From assembly GCA_018268995.1 (NCBI GenBank), contig JAFDVL010000034.1, positions 1 through 44,731 on the forward strand: a DNA stretch of 44,731 nucleotides. The letters are read 5' to 3'. Shown here one piece after another: positions 25,545-34,438 of this stretch (the stretch's first letter is position 1; each line of letters begins with the position of its first letter). The position numbers and the translations under genes were made by a program. The notes under the pieces were generated by a model that did not search any database, was not told where the DNA came from, and was given only the letters and a program-made list of their open reading frames with translations. This DNA is from Acidobacteriota bacterium (GTDB taxonomy: Bacteria; Acidobacteriota; Blastocatellia; RBC074).

Positions 25545-26933
25545 TTGATAGACCAAAGCCATATTCGCAACTCCATACAGTCATTAAAATCAACTTGGCA
25601 GCTCTGGTCGAATGCCTCCATTAATCGCAAAATTGTTGGCGGTTCGGTGATTTTCAGTTTGCTTACTTTAGGAGTAAAAGCATTAGGCGCATTAAGAGAG
25701 GCTTTTTCGGTTGCGATTTTCGGCCTTGGCGATGAACTGGATGCTTTTTATGTGGCCTTTACTATCGCCTCTTTTGTGATCATCGTGGTGGGAAGCTCTT
25801 TCCAGACAGCGTATATTCCAATTTACCTGGAATCAAAAAGAGAAGGCAATAAAGCGCACGTTCAATCTATCTTTTCTCAAACGCTTACTACCTGCTTATT
25901 AGTTTTGATAACGGTCACGGCATTGTTAGGAATTGCCTTACCTTACTTATTGCCCCTCATTATCTCCGGGTTTAATCCGCAAAAACTAAAACTCACGCTA
26001 GGGCTAGTTTACGAACTAACTCCTTTAATGATTTTAGGAGGCTTGTCGTTGACCCTTACGGCTGTACTGAACGCCGAAGAAGAATTTAAAGCTACCGCAC
26101 TAATTCCAGGCCTGACCTCCATCACCTTAATAGTTGCATTATTAATCTTAGCGAAGACGCTGGGCATACAGACTATTTCAGTAGGGTTAATCTTGGGGGC
26201 TATTTTAGAGCTTCTGTTTCTATTACGATTCTTGCAGCGTAGAGGTCTAAAAATTAAATTTGAAATAGGAGGGCAAAATCCAAAGGTCAGGCAAGTCATC
26301 AAAAATGCACTTCCGATTGCGGGCGCAATTGCAATATCAGGATTGATGCCGATTGTAGATCAAAGTTTTGCCGCGCACTTGAATACAGGCGATATTGCTG
26401 CTCTTGGACTTGGAAATCGCGTCATTAGCCTTGCACTTACCCTTTTTGCTACTGCCGTTGCGACCGTTGTTTTTCCGTATTTTTCTAAGCTGGCGCTGGA
26501 GAAAGATTGGGCAAACCTGAGGCGCGTATTTTACGCAAATATTTATAAATTCATTTTGCCAGTTACAGTCTTATCCACTTTGGCAATCGCCCTTTTTTCC
26601 GATTTAATTGTTCGTTTGGTATTTCAACGCGGGGCATTTACAGCACAAAACACAGAGTTAGTATCTGCGATCCAAATCATTTATGCTTTGCAAATTCCGG
26701 CCTATGTTATTTATCTGGTTGGCTTTCGCCTATTAAATGCTATCTATGCGAACTCTGTAATTACTATTATTTCATTTATCAGCCTAATCAATAATATTTG
26801 GCTGAACTACTATCTTTCCCGCAATATGGGAATAAAGGGCATAGCGCTTTCGACAAGTCTGGTTTATATCATTGCCATGACGATTATCTTGATAGTAATC
26901 AAGCGTGAAATAGAAAAGCGTGAAAAGTCTTAA
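25545..26933 (+). CDS. MurJ/Wzx-type flippase, copy 2
   Basis: A 462-residue polytopic protein of the same family as the one at 16618. Shared blocks are FGLGDELDAFYVAFT, GSSFQTAYIPIYL and LVFQRGAFTAQN. Start is TTG 25545, with an N-terminal extension of about 30 residues; no in-frame ATG is available near it and no strong ribosome site is seen, so the start is uncertain. The gene is visibly richer in A+T than the rfb genes before it. With its neighbours (GT2, methyltransferase, GT4, polymerase candidate) it looks like a second repeat-unit assembly module. Confidence 0.83.
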   Translation: MIDQSHIRNSIQSLKSTWQLWSNASINRKIVGGSVIFSLLTLGVKALGALREAFSVAIFGLGDELDAFYVAFTIASFVIIVVGSSFQTAYIPIYLESKREGNKAHVQSIFSQTLTTCLLVLITVTALLGIALPYLLPLIISGFNPQKLKLTLGLVYELTPLMILGGLSLTLTAVLNAEEEFKATALIPGLTSITLIVALLILAKTLGIQTISVGLILGAILELLFLLRFLQRRGLKIKFEIGGQNPKVRQVIKNALPIAGAIAISGLMPIVDQSFAAHLNTGDIAALGLGNRVISLALTLFATAVATVVFPYFSKLALEKDWANLRRVFYANIYKFILPVTVLSTLAIALFSDLIVRLVFQRGAFTAQNTELVSAIQIIYALQIPAYVIYLVGFRLLNAIYANSVITIISFISLINNIWLNYYLSRNMGIKGIALSTSLVYIIAMTIILIVIKREIEKREKS

Positions 26934-27860
26934 ATGAATAAGGCAGAAAGTTATCAGTACGCAATTACTGTATTTACACCTACCTATAACCGTGCTCATA
27001 CGCTACATCGAGTATATGAAAGTCTGGTCAAACAAACATATACACTCTTTGAGTGGATTATTGTTGATGATGGTTCGACGGATGAAACTGCTGCGATAAT
27101 TGACAAGTGGAAAACAGAAGCAGATTTTACGATTAGATATTTCTGGCAAGAAAATCAAGGCAAGCATATTGCAATTAATCAAGGAGTCAAAGAAGCAAGG
27201 GGAGAACTCTTTATGATCTTTGACTCAGACGATGCTTGCACCAACGATGCTGTGGAGCGCATTGTTTATACTTGGGAATCCATTTCTAAGTTAGAGCGAC
27301 ATTATTTTGCTGGTATTGGAACTCTTTGCGTTGATCAATATGGCAAAGAGATCAGCCCGCGCCTTCCCTCTAAGGTTTTTGATGCCACATGGCTGGAGGT
27401 AAATTACAGATACGGGGTCGGGGGAGAAAAGTGGGGGATTTTTAGGACGGAGTTATTGAGAAAAAATCCGTTCCCAGCAGAAATTAAAAAACAATATATC
27501 CCAGAAAGTATTATCTGGCTTCGCATCGGCAAGAAACTTAAAACGCGATTTATTAATGAAGCGTTGCGTATCTATTATATTGAAGGGCCGTCCATGGTTC
27601 ATGAGGTAGGTGCCACAAAGAATGCATTGGGTGGAGCTCTAGAGCATGCAGAAATACTCAATTCATATATTGCTTATATAAAATACAGGCCTCTGGAGTT
27701 TATTAGATCTGCGGTTCATTATGGGCGATTTTCTATGCATCGAAAGGTTAGTCTGCTCGCTCAATATAGAGGACTGAGGAATACATTAGGAAAATTTCTT
27801 TGGTTTATTGCGCTGCCAATTAGTCTGACCGTTTACTTAAGAGATAAAGCGAGCAAATAG
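26934..27860 (+). CDS. Glycosyltransferase family 2
   Basis: A 308-residue GT-A enzyme. ITVFTPTYNRAHTLHRVYESL starts the fold, WIIVDDGSTDET binds the nucleotide, and MIFDSDDACTNDA holds the DxD-type metal motif. The second half carries a WLEVNYRYGVGGEKWGIFR segment and a C-terminal hydrophobic helix (FLWFIALPISLTVYL) likely to touch the membrane. ATG starts on the base after the flippase stop. It would transfer one sugar with inversion. Confidence 0.9.
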   Translation: MNKAESYQYAITVFTPTYNRAHTLHRVYESLVKQTYTLFEWIIVDDGSTDETAAIIDKWKTEADFTIRYFWQENQGKHIAINQGVKEARGELFMIFDSDDACTNDAVERIVYTWESISKLERHYFAGIGTLCVDQYGKEISPRLPSKVFDATWLEVNYRYGVGGEKWGIFRTELLRKNPFPAEIKKQYIPESIIWLRIGKKLKTRFINEALRIYYIEGPSMVHEVGATKNALGGALEHAEILNSYIAYIKYRPLEFIRSAVHYGRFSMHRKVSLLAQYRGLRNTLGKFLWFIALPISLTVYLRDKASK

Positions 27861-27864
27861 TCAT

Positions 27865-28629
27865 ATGCAAATAAATGAGTTGTCAGAAGACGGGCGGAAA
27901 ACCTCTCAAGAATACTGGGATGAGCAACGCAAAGGGACGCTACGCCTAAAATTTCCGCCTAGCCTTTTTGTTTCTACCAGAAACATCCGAAATATTTTGC
28001 GCCGGAAGGTAAAGCCGGGAATGAGTTTCTTAGAAGTTGGTTTTGCGCCGGGAGTACAATTAGCTTGGGTTGCGAAGGGCTTAGGGGCGAAGGTCTCTGG
28101 TGTTGATTTTGCTGAAAATGGAGTTATTCAGGCAAGACGGCTTTTTACTTCTTTAGGTATCGAGGGCGATTTGCGTCACGAGGATTTCTTTAATACTTCT
28201 TTCCCTCTAGGGACATTCGATGTGGTCTACAGTGCTGGTTTTATTGAGCACTTTGATGATCCATCCAGTCTTGTTAAGGCACACGTTGACTTAGCCAGAC
28301 CAGGAGGCCGTATTATTATCTTAATTCCACATTACGGTGGAATATACGGAAAGGTACAAGAGTACTTTCATCCCGAAAACCTTTTACTTCATAATGTAAC
28401 TATTATGCAGCGCCAAAAGCTATTAGCACTGGCACCATCTGATCTAATTACTCACGCGAAAGCTTGGGAAGCGGGTAAATTATGTGGCGATCATATCGGA
28501 TTTGCGCAAAAGTTTCCTGCCTCAATAGCTAAACTTTTGGGCTTAGGACTTAATTTTGTTGGCTTGATACAGCCAGTGGAAATAAAACCTCTTTGCCCGA
28601 TACTGGCATTGGAAATGATTAAGAGATAG
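27865..28629 (+). CDS. Class I SAM-dependent methyltransferase
   Basis: A 254-residue methyltransferase. Motif I is FLEVGFAPGVQLAWVAKG, with Phe-Ala-Pro in place of the usual Cys/Gly-x-Gly; motif II is VSGVDFAENGV; the acidic segment FDVVYSAGFIEHFDD matches the motif IV region. Sugar O- or N-methylation of the polysaccharide is likely from the neighbours but the acceptor is unknown. It lies four bases after the GT2 gene and before a GT4 gene. Confidence 0.83.
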   Translation: MQINELSEDGRKTSQEYWDEQRKGTLRLKFPPSLFVSTRNIRNILRRKVKPGMSFLEVGFAPGVQLAWVAKGLGAKVSGVDFAENGVIQARRLFTSLGIEGDLRHEDFFNTSFPLGTFDVVYSAGFIEHFDDPSSLVKAHVDLARPGGRIIILIPHYGGIYGKVQEYFHPENLLLHNVTIMQRQKLLALAPSDLITHAKAWEAGKLCGDHIGFAQKFPASIAKLLGLGLNFVGLIQPVEIKPLCPILALEMIKR

Positions 28630-28635
28630 AGGTGG
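28629..28635 (+). promoter_or_regulatory. Ribosome binding site pointing to an ATT start at 28640
   Basis: GAGGTG at 28629-28634 pairs with the 16S anti-Shine-Dalgarno. It is seven bases (from GAGG) before ATT 28640 and 22 before the only other start, TTG 28655. Confidence 0.55.
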
Positions 28636-28639
28636 TTTT

Positions 28640-29800
28640 ATTCAACTAAGAGTATTGCTTTTTATACGATCTTTGGACAAAGGTGGAGCAGAACGTCAGC
28701 TAGTTGAATTGGCAAAGGGATTAGCTAGTAAAGGCCATCAAATTGAAGTCTTAGTTTTTTATGGCGGGGGAGAGCTTGAGCAATGCTTAATAGACTCCAA
28801 TATTCGTGTATATCATCTCGGAAAAACGGCTCGTTGGGATGTCATTGGATTTTTATTTAAATGTTATCAGGCGATTCGAAGTTCAAATCCTCAGGTCTTG
28901 CATAGTTATCTGGTGACGGCAAATACCATCGCCGCTTTGTTGAAGCCTTTTCTTTCTCAGGCTCAAATAGTTTGGGGCGTTCGCGCGGGTAACATGAACT
29001 TAGAGAATTATGATTGGGTGGCACGTTGGTCTTATCGAATAGAAAGCTGGTTTTCCCCATTTGCTGATTTAATTATCTGCAACTCTGAGTCAGGGCGAGA
29101 ATATGCTGCTGCAAAAGGGTTTCCCCGCAAAAAAATGGTTGTTATTCCAAATGGAATTGATACCACTTACTTTAAGCCTGACCCCGTAACACGCTTACGA
29201 GGACGAGCCGTCTGGGGAATCTCAGAGAGTGATTTTCTTATAGGTTTAGTTGCCCGCCTTGATCCTATAAAAGGACATGAAACCTTTTTGCGGGCCGCCG
29301 CTAAATACGTTAAGAACCACTCAAAAGTACGCTTTATTTGTGTTGGTGATGGCCCGGCGGACTATACAAAACAGTTGCAGCAAATGAGTCTCGGTCTAGG
29401 CTTGGGAAACAAGGTGATTTGGACAGGCGGACAGCGTGACATGGTGATGGTCTATAATGCGCTTGATGTCATGACATCAGCCTCTTACGGCGAAGGATTT
29501 CCGAATGTTGTCGGAGAGGCTATGGCGTGTGGAATTCCGTGTGTGGTTACAGCTGTTGGGGATTCCGCACAAATCGTCGCAGAGACAGGTAAAATCGTGG
29601 CTCCTTATGATGAGGATGCGATGGCAGCAGCCTGGACCTCTCTCGACGCCGATGCTCGACAAACCTTAGGAGCTTTGGCACGAGTCAGAATCTGTAAAAT
29701 GTTCAGCTGTGAATCGTTGGTAGAAAAAACTGAAAATTTATTATTTAGACAAACAAGCAAAGACTGGGTTGATTTGAATCAAAAGGGAATATTGCAATGA
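28640..29800 (+). CDS. Glycosyltransferase family 4 (paralogue pair A, copy 2), probable ATT start
   Basis: The protein has 386 residues counted from ATT 28640, or 381 from TTG 28655. The ATT is favoured by ribosome-site spacing and because it restores the first beta strand (QLRVLLFIRSL) seen as KITFLVRAL in the paralogue at 20638. Motifs: RSLDKGGAERQLVELA, ARWDVIGFLFK, IPNGIDTTYFKPD, ARLDPIKGHETFL and YGEGFPNVVGEAMACGIPC (EX7E). It is a repeat-unit transferase of unknown sugar specificity. The stop overlaps the next gene by ATGA. Confidence 0.85.
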   Translation: MQLRVLLFIRSLDKGGAERQLVELAKGLASKGHQIEVLVFYGGGELEQCLIDSNIRVYHLGKTARWDVIGFLFKCYQAIRSSNPQVLHSYLVTANTIAALLKPFLSQAQIVWGVRAGNMNLENYDWVARWSYRIESWFSPFADLIICNSESGREYAAAKGFPRKKMVVIPNGIDTTYFKPDPVTRLRGRAVWGISESDFLIGLVARLDPIKGHETFLRAAAKYVKNHSKVRFICVGDGPADYTKQLQQMSLGLGLGNKVIWTGGQRDMVMVYNALDVMTSASYGEGFPNVVGEAMACGIPCVVTAVGDSAQIVAETGKIVAPYDEDAMAAAWTSLDADARQTLGALARVRICKMFSCESLVEKTENLLFRQTSKDWVDLNQKGILQ

Positions 29801-31224
29801 ATTGGGAAAAACTGACGTTTCCATTAATAGCTATTTTACTCCTTCCGTTTTTTTTCGTTTTTGTTCCAAGTAAGGAATGGGTCGCTGTAATTCTAATCTT
29901 CTTCTCATTTTTTTTATTGTTTTCTTCTCGCTATATTCGATCCGACAGTCGCTTACTATGGGCTTCTTTTTTCGTGCTTGCACTTCGACACGGAATCTCA
30001 ATCATCAATGTCTATTTTACAAAGATCTATGGTGCAGGTCTTGATGCCACAACATTTCATCTGAACGCAATAGAGATTGCTCGCTCAACACAGCCGACAT
30101 GGTTTTCTGAATTTGGTACGGTTGATATTGGCAGTTCTTTGTACGCAAGGAGCCTGGGGTTTTGCTACAAATACCTTGGTGAGTCTTTATTGCTTGGACA
30201 AACCCTTTCTGTTTTGGCTTATGTAGTTGCAGGAATTTTACTAATCAGATTGATGGGGAATCTTGGTTTGTCGCGATGGAAGCGGGGAATCATCCTTTTA
30301 TATGGGGGATTGCCACCTGCTATCATTTACGAATCCATCACCATGCGTGAGCCTTGGGAAGCCTTGTTTTTTATTTTGGTCTGCTACTCTGCCGTTCAGC
30401 TTCGAAAGCAAGTCTCGATTTGGAGGATGATTGTTCTTGTTGGATTCGGCGTTGCCCTGGGTCTGCTTCATAATGGATTGATGGTATATGCTCTTTTCCT
30501 TGTTTGTTATAGCCTGTTTTGGGGAGGGCGAATCAATCTGGCAAATTGGAGAACTAATAACTTATTAGGCCAACTAATTGCTATTCCGCTCTTAATTGGA
30601 ATTGTCTTGGCCTGGTGGAATCTGGCACGAGATGTTGGCGGCGCATCGCAGGCACTGATCAAGGGAGAAACGGCTAATTATTACGAAACCTATCGAGAAA
30701 AGGGAGAGCAAGATGCCCGAGCAAACTATGAAGTAAGGCTTGATACGTCTTCTATCCCTAGTGCAGTAGGAACCGGGTTTTTAGCGTTCATTTTTTACCT
30801 CTTTGCTCCCTTTCCGTGGCAGGTTAGCAGCTTAATGGATTTATATGCTTTTAGCGAAGGCGTATTCAGATTCTTTTTGCTCTATCAGGGAATTAAGCTT
30901 TGGTGGCGTTCTTCTGGTGAACGGCGCAGTAAGTTTGGCTATTTACTGACTTGTGTATTTAGTTTAGAACTTTTGTGGTCATTTGGTACCACGAACTGGG
31001 GAACTGCTACAAGGCATCACATTATCGCTTATGGACTTTTAGTTGTAGTCGGGGGACCTGGAGTCATGCTGGCAATGATGAATTTAGGTAGGCGTCTGAC
31101 AAGACGCACCTCCAAGCGAAAAGCCCGAGTTGCTCGTTTTCGCTCAGTTCCGCGGCGAAGAATACGACCTATGAATTTGCCATCGGCTTTGCCGCCTGAT
31201 ATTCCGAATGTATCGGGGAAATGA
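29797..31224 (+). CDS. Multi-pass membrane protein, candidate Wzy-type polymerase
   Basis: A 475-residue protein with about ten membrane segments, the first two at residues 5-45. A large loop lies at about 285-320 (ETANYYETYREKGEQDARANYE). ESITMREPWEALFFIL sits in the middle. The C-terminus is strongly basic (RRLTRRTSKRKARVARFRS) and should be cytosolic. No annotated family is recognised with certainty; position and topology fit an O-unit polymerase or a GT-C transferase. It starts inside the stop of the GT4 gene (ATGA), so it is part of the same operon. Confidence 0.7.
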   Translation: MNWEKLTFPLIAILLLPFFFVFVPSKEWVAVILIFFSFFLLFSSRYIRSDSRLLWASFFVLALRHGISIINVYFTKIYGAGLDATTFHLNAIEIARSTQPTWFSEFGTVDIGSSLYARSLGFCYKYLGESLLLGQTLSVLAYVVAGILLIRLMGNLGLSRWKRGIILLYGGLPPAIIYESITMREPWEALFFILVCYSAVQLRKQVSIWRMIVLVGFGVALGLLHNGLMVYALFLVCYSLFWGGRINLANWRTNNLLGQLIAIPLLIGIVLAWWNLARDVGGASQALIKGETANYYETYREKGEQDARANYEVRLDTSSIPSAVGTGFLAFIFYLFAPFPWQVSSLMDLYAFSEGVFRFFLLYQGIKLWWRSSGERRSKFGYLLTCVFSLELLWSFGTTNWGTATRHHIIAYGLLVVVGGPGVMLAMMNLGRRLTRRTSKRKARVARFRSVPRRRIRPMNLPSALPPDIPNVSGK

Positions 31225-31324
31225 TTAGTGCATATAAAATACTTCTCGTTTATACCTTCTCCAGAAATTGCCGTTTATAAGCGTGCCTTTACCTTACTTC
31301 GCAATAGCTACTAAGTAGCGGGAA

Positions 31325-32473
31325 ATGGCAAGAAACAACAAGATCAAAATTACCCATATTATCAACGGCCTTAGTACGGGCGGCGCAGAAACGATGCTTC
31401 TGAAGCTTCTTTCCCATATGAACCGGGAAAAGTATGAAGCAGAAGTCATTGCTTTGACGACTATTGGTGCAGTCGGAGAAAGAATCCGTAAACTTGATAT
31501 TTCGGTCAGAGCCTTGGAAATGCCACGTGGTATTCCAGACGTCCGAGGTGTCATGCGGCTGTCGCAATGGCTGCACTCTCACCCTCCTGATTTAGTGCAG
31601 ACCTGGATGTATCACGCGGATTTGGTCGGCGGAATTGTGGGCAGGGTCATCAATCATATTCCGACTGTTTGGAATTTGCGCGGGGGCGAGCTGGATTACT
31701 TTTCGCATAACAAACTTACTTTATTGACAATAAAATCATGTGCTTTTTTGTCGTCACGTTTACCTAAACAGATTATTAGTTGCTCAACTGTCGGTAAAGG
31801 GTTTCACGTACGGCTGGGCTATGACAGTCAAAAGATTGAGATCATCCCAAATGGATTTGATTTGCTTAAGTTCCAGCCTGATGAAGTCTCCCGTGTTGCG
31901 CTCCGCCAGGAATTAGGAGTGCCTTCCAATACCTCACTAATTGGGCTGGTTGCGCGGTTTGATCCTCTTAAAGATCATCAAAATTTTATCGAAGCAGTGG
32001 GCATTCTTCACAAATCACTTCCTGATGTACATTTTGTCCTGTGTGGTGATGGCATTGATTCTACGAATGAAGAGCTAAGTCGGTGGATAGCTGCAATAAA
32101 TGCGACAGAAAAAATTCACTTAATGGGAAGACGCGAAGATTTACCTCGGATAAATGCAGGTCTTGATTTGGCCACATTAACCTCTTTCAGCGAAGGTTTT
32201 CCTAATGTGCTGGGTGAGGCTATGGCTTGTGGGATTCCTTGTGTCGCAACTGATGTCGGAGATGCCTCAATTATTATTGGCGATACGGGCATCATTGTGC
32301 CTCCAAAAAATCCACAAACTTTAGCAGCGGGGTGGTTGGAAATCCTTTCGATGGAGCCTGAAAAGAAAGCCCAATTGGGACTGGCCGCGCGCCGCAGAAT
32401 CGAAGAAAACTTTAGCTTGCCCGCAATAGTTGCTCGGTATGAAAAGCTATATGAAAAAATATTAGAGAATTAA
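31325..32473 (+). CDS. Glycosyltransferase family 4 (paralogue pair B, copy 2)
   Basis: The 382-residue GT-B enzyme has HIINGLSTGGAETMLLKLL, WMYHADLVGGIVGRV, IPNGFDLLKFQPD, GLVARFDPLKDHQNF and SEGFPNVLGEAMACGIPC (EX7E). The overall layout mirrors the enzyme at 21759. ATG 31325 follows a 100-base gap containing a small ctac/gtag palindrome just upstream, where an internal promoter is possible but unproven. asnB follows after two bases. Confidence 0.88.
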   Translation: MARNNKIKITHIINGLSTGGAETMLLKLLSHMNREKYEAEVIALTTIGAVGERIRKLDISVRALEMPRGIPDVRGVMRLSQWLHSHPPDLVQTWMYHADLVGGIVGRVINHIPTVWNLRGGELDYFSHNKLTLLTIKSCAFLSSRLPKQIISCSTVGKGFHVRLGYDSQKIEIIPNGFDLLKFQPDEVSRVALRQELGVPSNTSLIGLVARFDPLKDHQNFIEAVGILHKSLPDVHFVLCGDGIDSTNEELSRWIAAINATEKIHLMGRREDLPRINAGLDLATLTSFSEGFPNVLGEAMACGIPCVATDVGDASIIIGDTGIIVPPKNPQTLAAGWLEILSMEPEKKAQLGLAARRRIEENFSLPAIVARYEKLYEKILEN

Positions 32474-32475
32474 TT

Positions 32476-34428
32476 ATGTGTGGGATTGCAGGTTTTTTTA
32501 ACCGTTCACAAAGTACAAAACAAGACGATTACGCCCTGATTGCTGAGCGTATGGCCACCGCGCTCATTCACCGAGGGCCAGATGATAGTGGAATCTGGCT
32601 GGATACTGCGCAAGGAATTGGACTGAGCCAGCGGCGACTTTCTATTGTTGATCTTTCTCCAGAAGGCCATCAGCCGATGTTTTCTGCGGATGGACGCTAT
32701 GTGGTTGTCTTTAATGGTGAGATTTATAACTTCAGAGAATTGCGGGCTGAACTGGAATCATTAGGGCATCGTTTTCGCGGCCATTCCGATACGGAAGTAT
32801 TGCTTGCGGCAGTCTGCGAATGGGGGCTGGAAGCTGCGCTCAAACGATTCGTGGGAATGTATGCGTTTGCGCTGTGGGATCGGCAGCAGGCCACACTGCA
32901 TCTGGTGCGAGATCGAATTGGCGAAAAACCCTTATATTACGGCTGGGTTGGGGATGTGTTTTTGTTTGGATCGGAATTAAAAGCCTTGCGCGCGCATCCT
33001 GCGTGGCGCGGTGAAATAGATCGGCAGGCACTGGTGTTGTTTATGCGGCATAGCTATATTCCGACGCCATACTCTATCTACAAGAATATTTTTAAGTTGG
33101 TTCCGGGTACGTTTCTTTCGCTTTCTGCTGCGAATCCAGTTGGTAAAGTTACGACTTATTGGTCAGCCAGGGAAGCTGCTGAAACAGGGTTGCGCGATCT
33201 TTTCACCGGCAGCGAAGACGAAGCACTACAGCTTCTCAAAGAAAAGTTGCAGACAGCGATTGCTGGGCAAATGATCGCAGATGTGCCGCTCGGTGCATTT
33301 CTCTCTGGCGGCATAGATTCTTCGCTGGTCGTAGCCTTGATGCAGGAGCAAAGTGAAACTCCGGTAAAAACCTTTACGATTGGTTTTCACGAATCTGGGT
33401 ATAACGAAGCAGAATTCGCCAAGGCTGTTGCCACACATTTGGGAACTGAACACACGGAATTGTATGTGACACCGACAGAGGTGATGGAGGTGATCCCTCG
33501 CCTTCCGCAATTATATGACGAGCCGTTTGCCGATGCTTCGCAAGTGCCAACGTTTCTGGTTTCTGAACTCACTCGCCGTAAGGTTACGGTCAGTTTGTCA
33601 GGTGATGGCGGCGACGAATTATTCGGCGGCTACAATCGCTATTTTTGGGGGCGAAACATTTGGAACAAGGTTGGCTGGATGCCGCGTGAAATCCGAAAGA
33701 TGGCAGCAGCTGGTATTACAACTGTTTCCCCGGCAATGTGGGATGCTGCGTTTCAAGGGCTGAGCCCCATATTGCCAGCTACGCTCAAGCAGCGTATCCC
33801 CGGTGATAAGCTGCATAAATTAGCCGAAGTGTTGGCTGTTGAGCATCCCGAAGCCATGTATCGCAATCTGGTTTCCAGTTGGAAGACACCAATTGACGTT
33901 GTGCTGAATGCACAGGAACCAGAAACAATTTTGACTGACAAACAGCGATGGGCTGATTTGCCTGACTTTGTGTTACGCATGATGTTTCTGGATTTGGTGA
34001 CGTACTTGCCTGATGACATCTTGGTAAAAGTGGATCGTGCGGCAATGGGGGTTAGCTTAGAAACCAGAGTGCCCTATTTGGATCATCGGGTCGTAGAATT
34101 TGCGTGGCGATTGCCGCTGTCACTGAAAATTCGTCATGGCAAAGGCAAGTGGCTGCTCCGGCAATTGCTTTATAAACACGTACCGCCGGAATTAATCGAA
34201 CGGCCAAAAGCAGGCTTCGGAATTCCGATTGGCGATTGGTTGCGTGGGCCTTTGCGGGAATGGGCAGAGGCTTTGCTAAATAGCCAGCGATTACAGCAGG
34301 AAGGATTCTTTGATCCGCTTGCTATTCGCCTCAAATGGGATGAGCACCAGGCCGGGAGTCGCAATTGGCAATATTATTTGTGGCCGGTATTGATGTTTCA
34401 ATCCTGGCTCGAAGAGAACCTTGGATAA
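32476..34428 (+). CDS. asnB: Asparagine synthase (glutamine-hydrolysing)
   Basis: The 650-residue enzyme has an N-terminal class II glutaminase (MCGIAGFFNRS, Cys2 as nucleophile, with HRGPDDSG and FNGEIYNFREL) and a C-terminal ATP-pyrophosphatase domain (GAFLSGGIDSSLV, SGGIDS at about 276-281). The family makes asparagine from aspartate, but copies inside polysaccharide loci may instead amidate sugar acids or glycan-linked acids. All catalytic residues looked for are present. It sits between two GT4 genes in the operon. Confidence 0.92.
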   Translation: MCGIAGFFNRSQSTKQDDYALIAERMATALIHRGPDDSGIWLDTAQGIGLSQRRLSIVDLSPEGHQPMFSADGRYVVVFNGEIYNFRELRAELESLGHRFRGHSDTEVLLAAVCEWGLEAALKRFVGMYAFALWDRQQATLHLVRDRIGEKPLYYGWVGDVFLFGSELKALRAHPAWRGEIDRQALVLFMRHSYIPTPYSIYKNIFKLVPGTFLSLSAANPVGKVTTYWSAREAAETGLRDLFTGSEDEALQLLKEKLQTAIAGQMIADVPLGAFLSGGIDSSLVVALMQEQSETPVKTFTIGFHESGYNEAEFAKAVATHLGTEHTELYVTPTEVMEVIPRLPQLYDEPFADASQVPTFLVSELTRRKVTVSLSGDGGDELFGGYNRYFWGRNIWNKVGWMPREIRKMAAAGITTVSPAMWDAAFQGLSPILPATLKQRIPGDKLHKLAEVLAVEHPEAMYRNLVSSWKTPIDVVLNAQEPETILTDKQRWADLPDFVLRMMFLDLVTYLPDDILVKVDRAAMGVSLETRVPYLDHRVVEFAWRLPLSLKIRHGKGKWLLRQLLYKHVPPELIERPKAGFGIPIGDWLRGPLREWAEALLNSQRLQQEGFFDPLAIRLKWDEHQAGSRNWQYYLWPVLMFQSWLEENLG

Positions 34429-34438
34429 TGAAAGCCGG

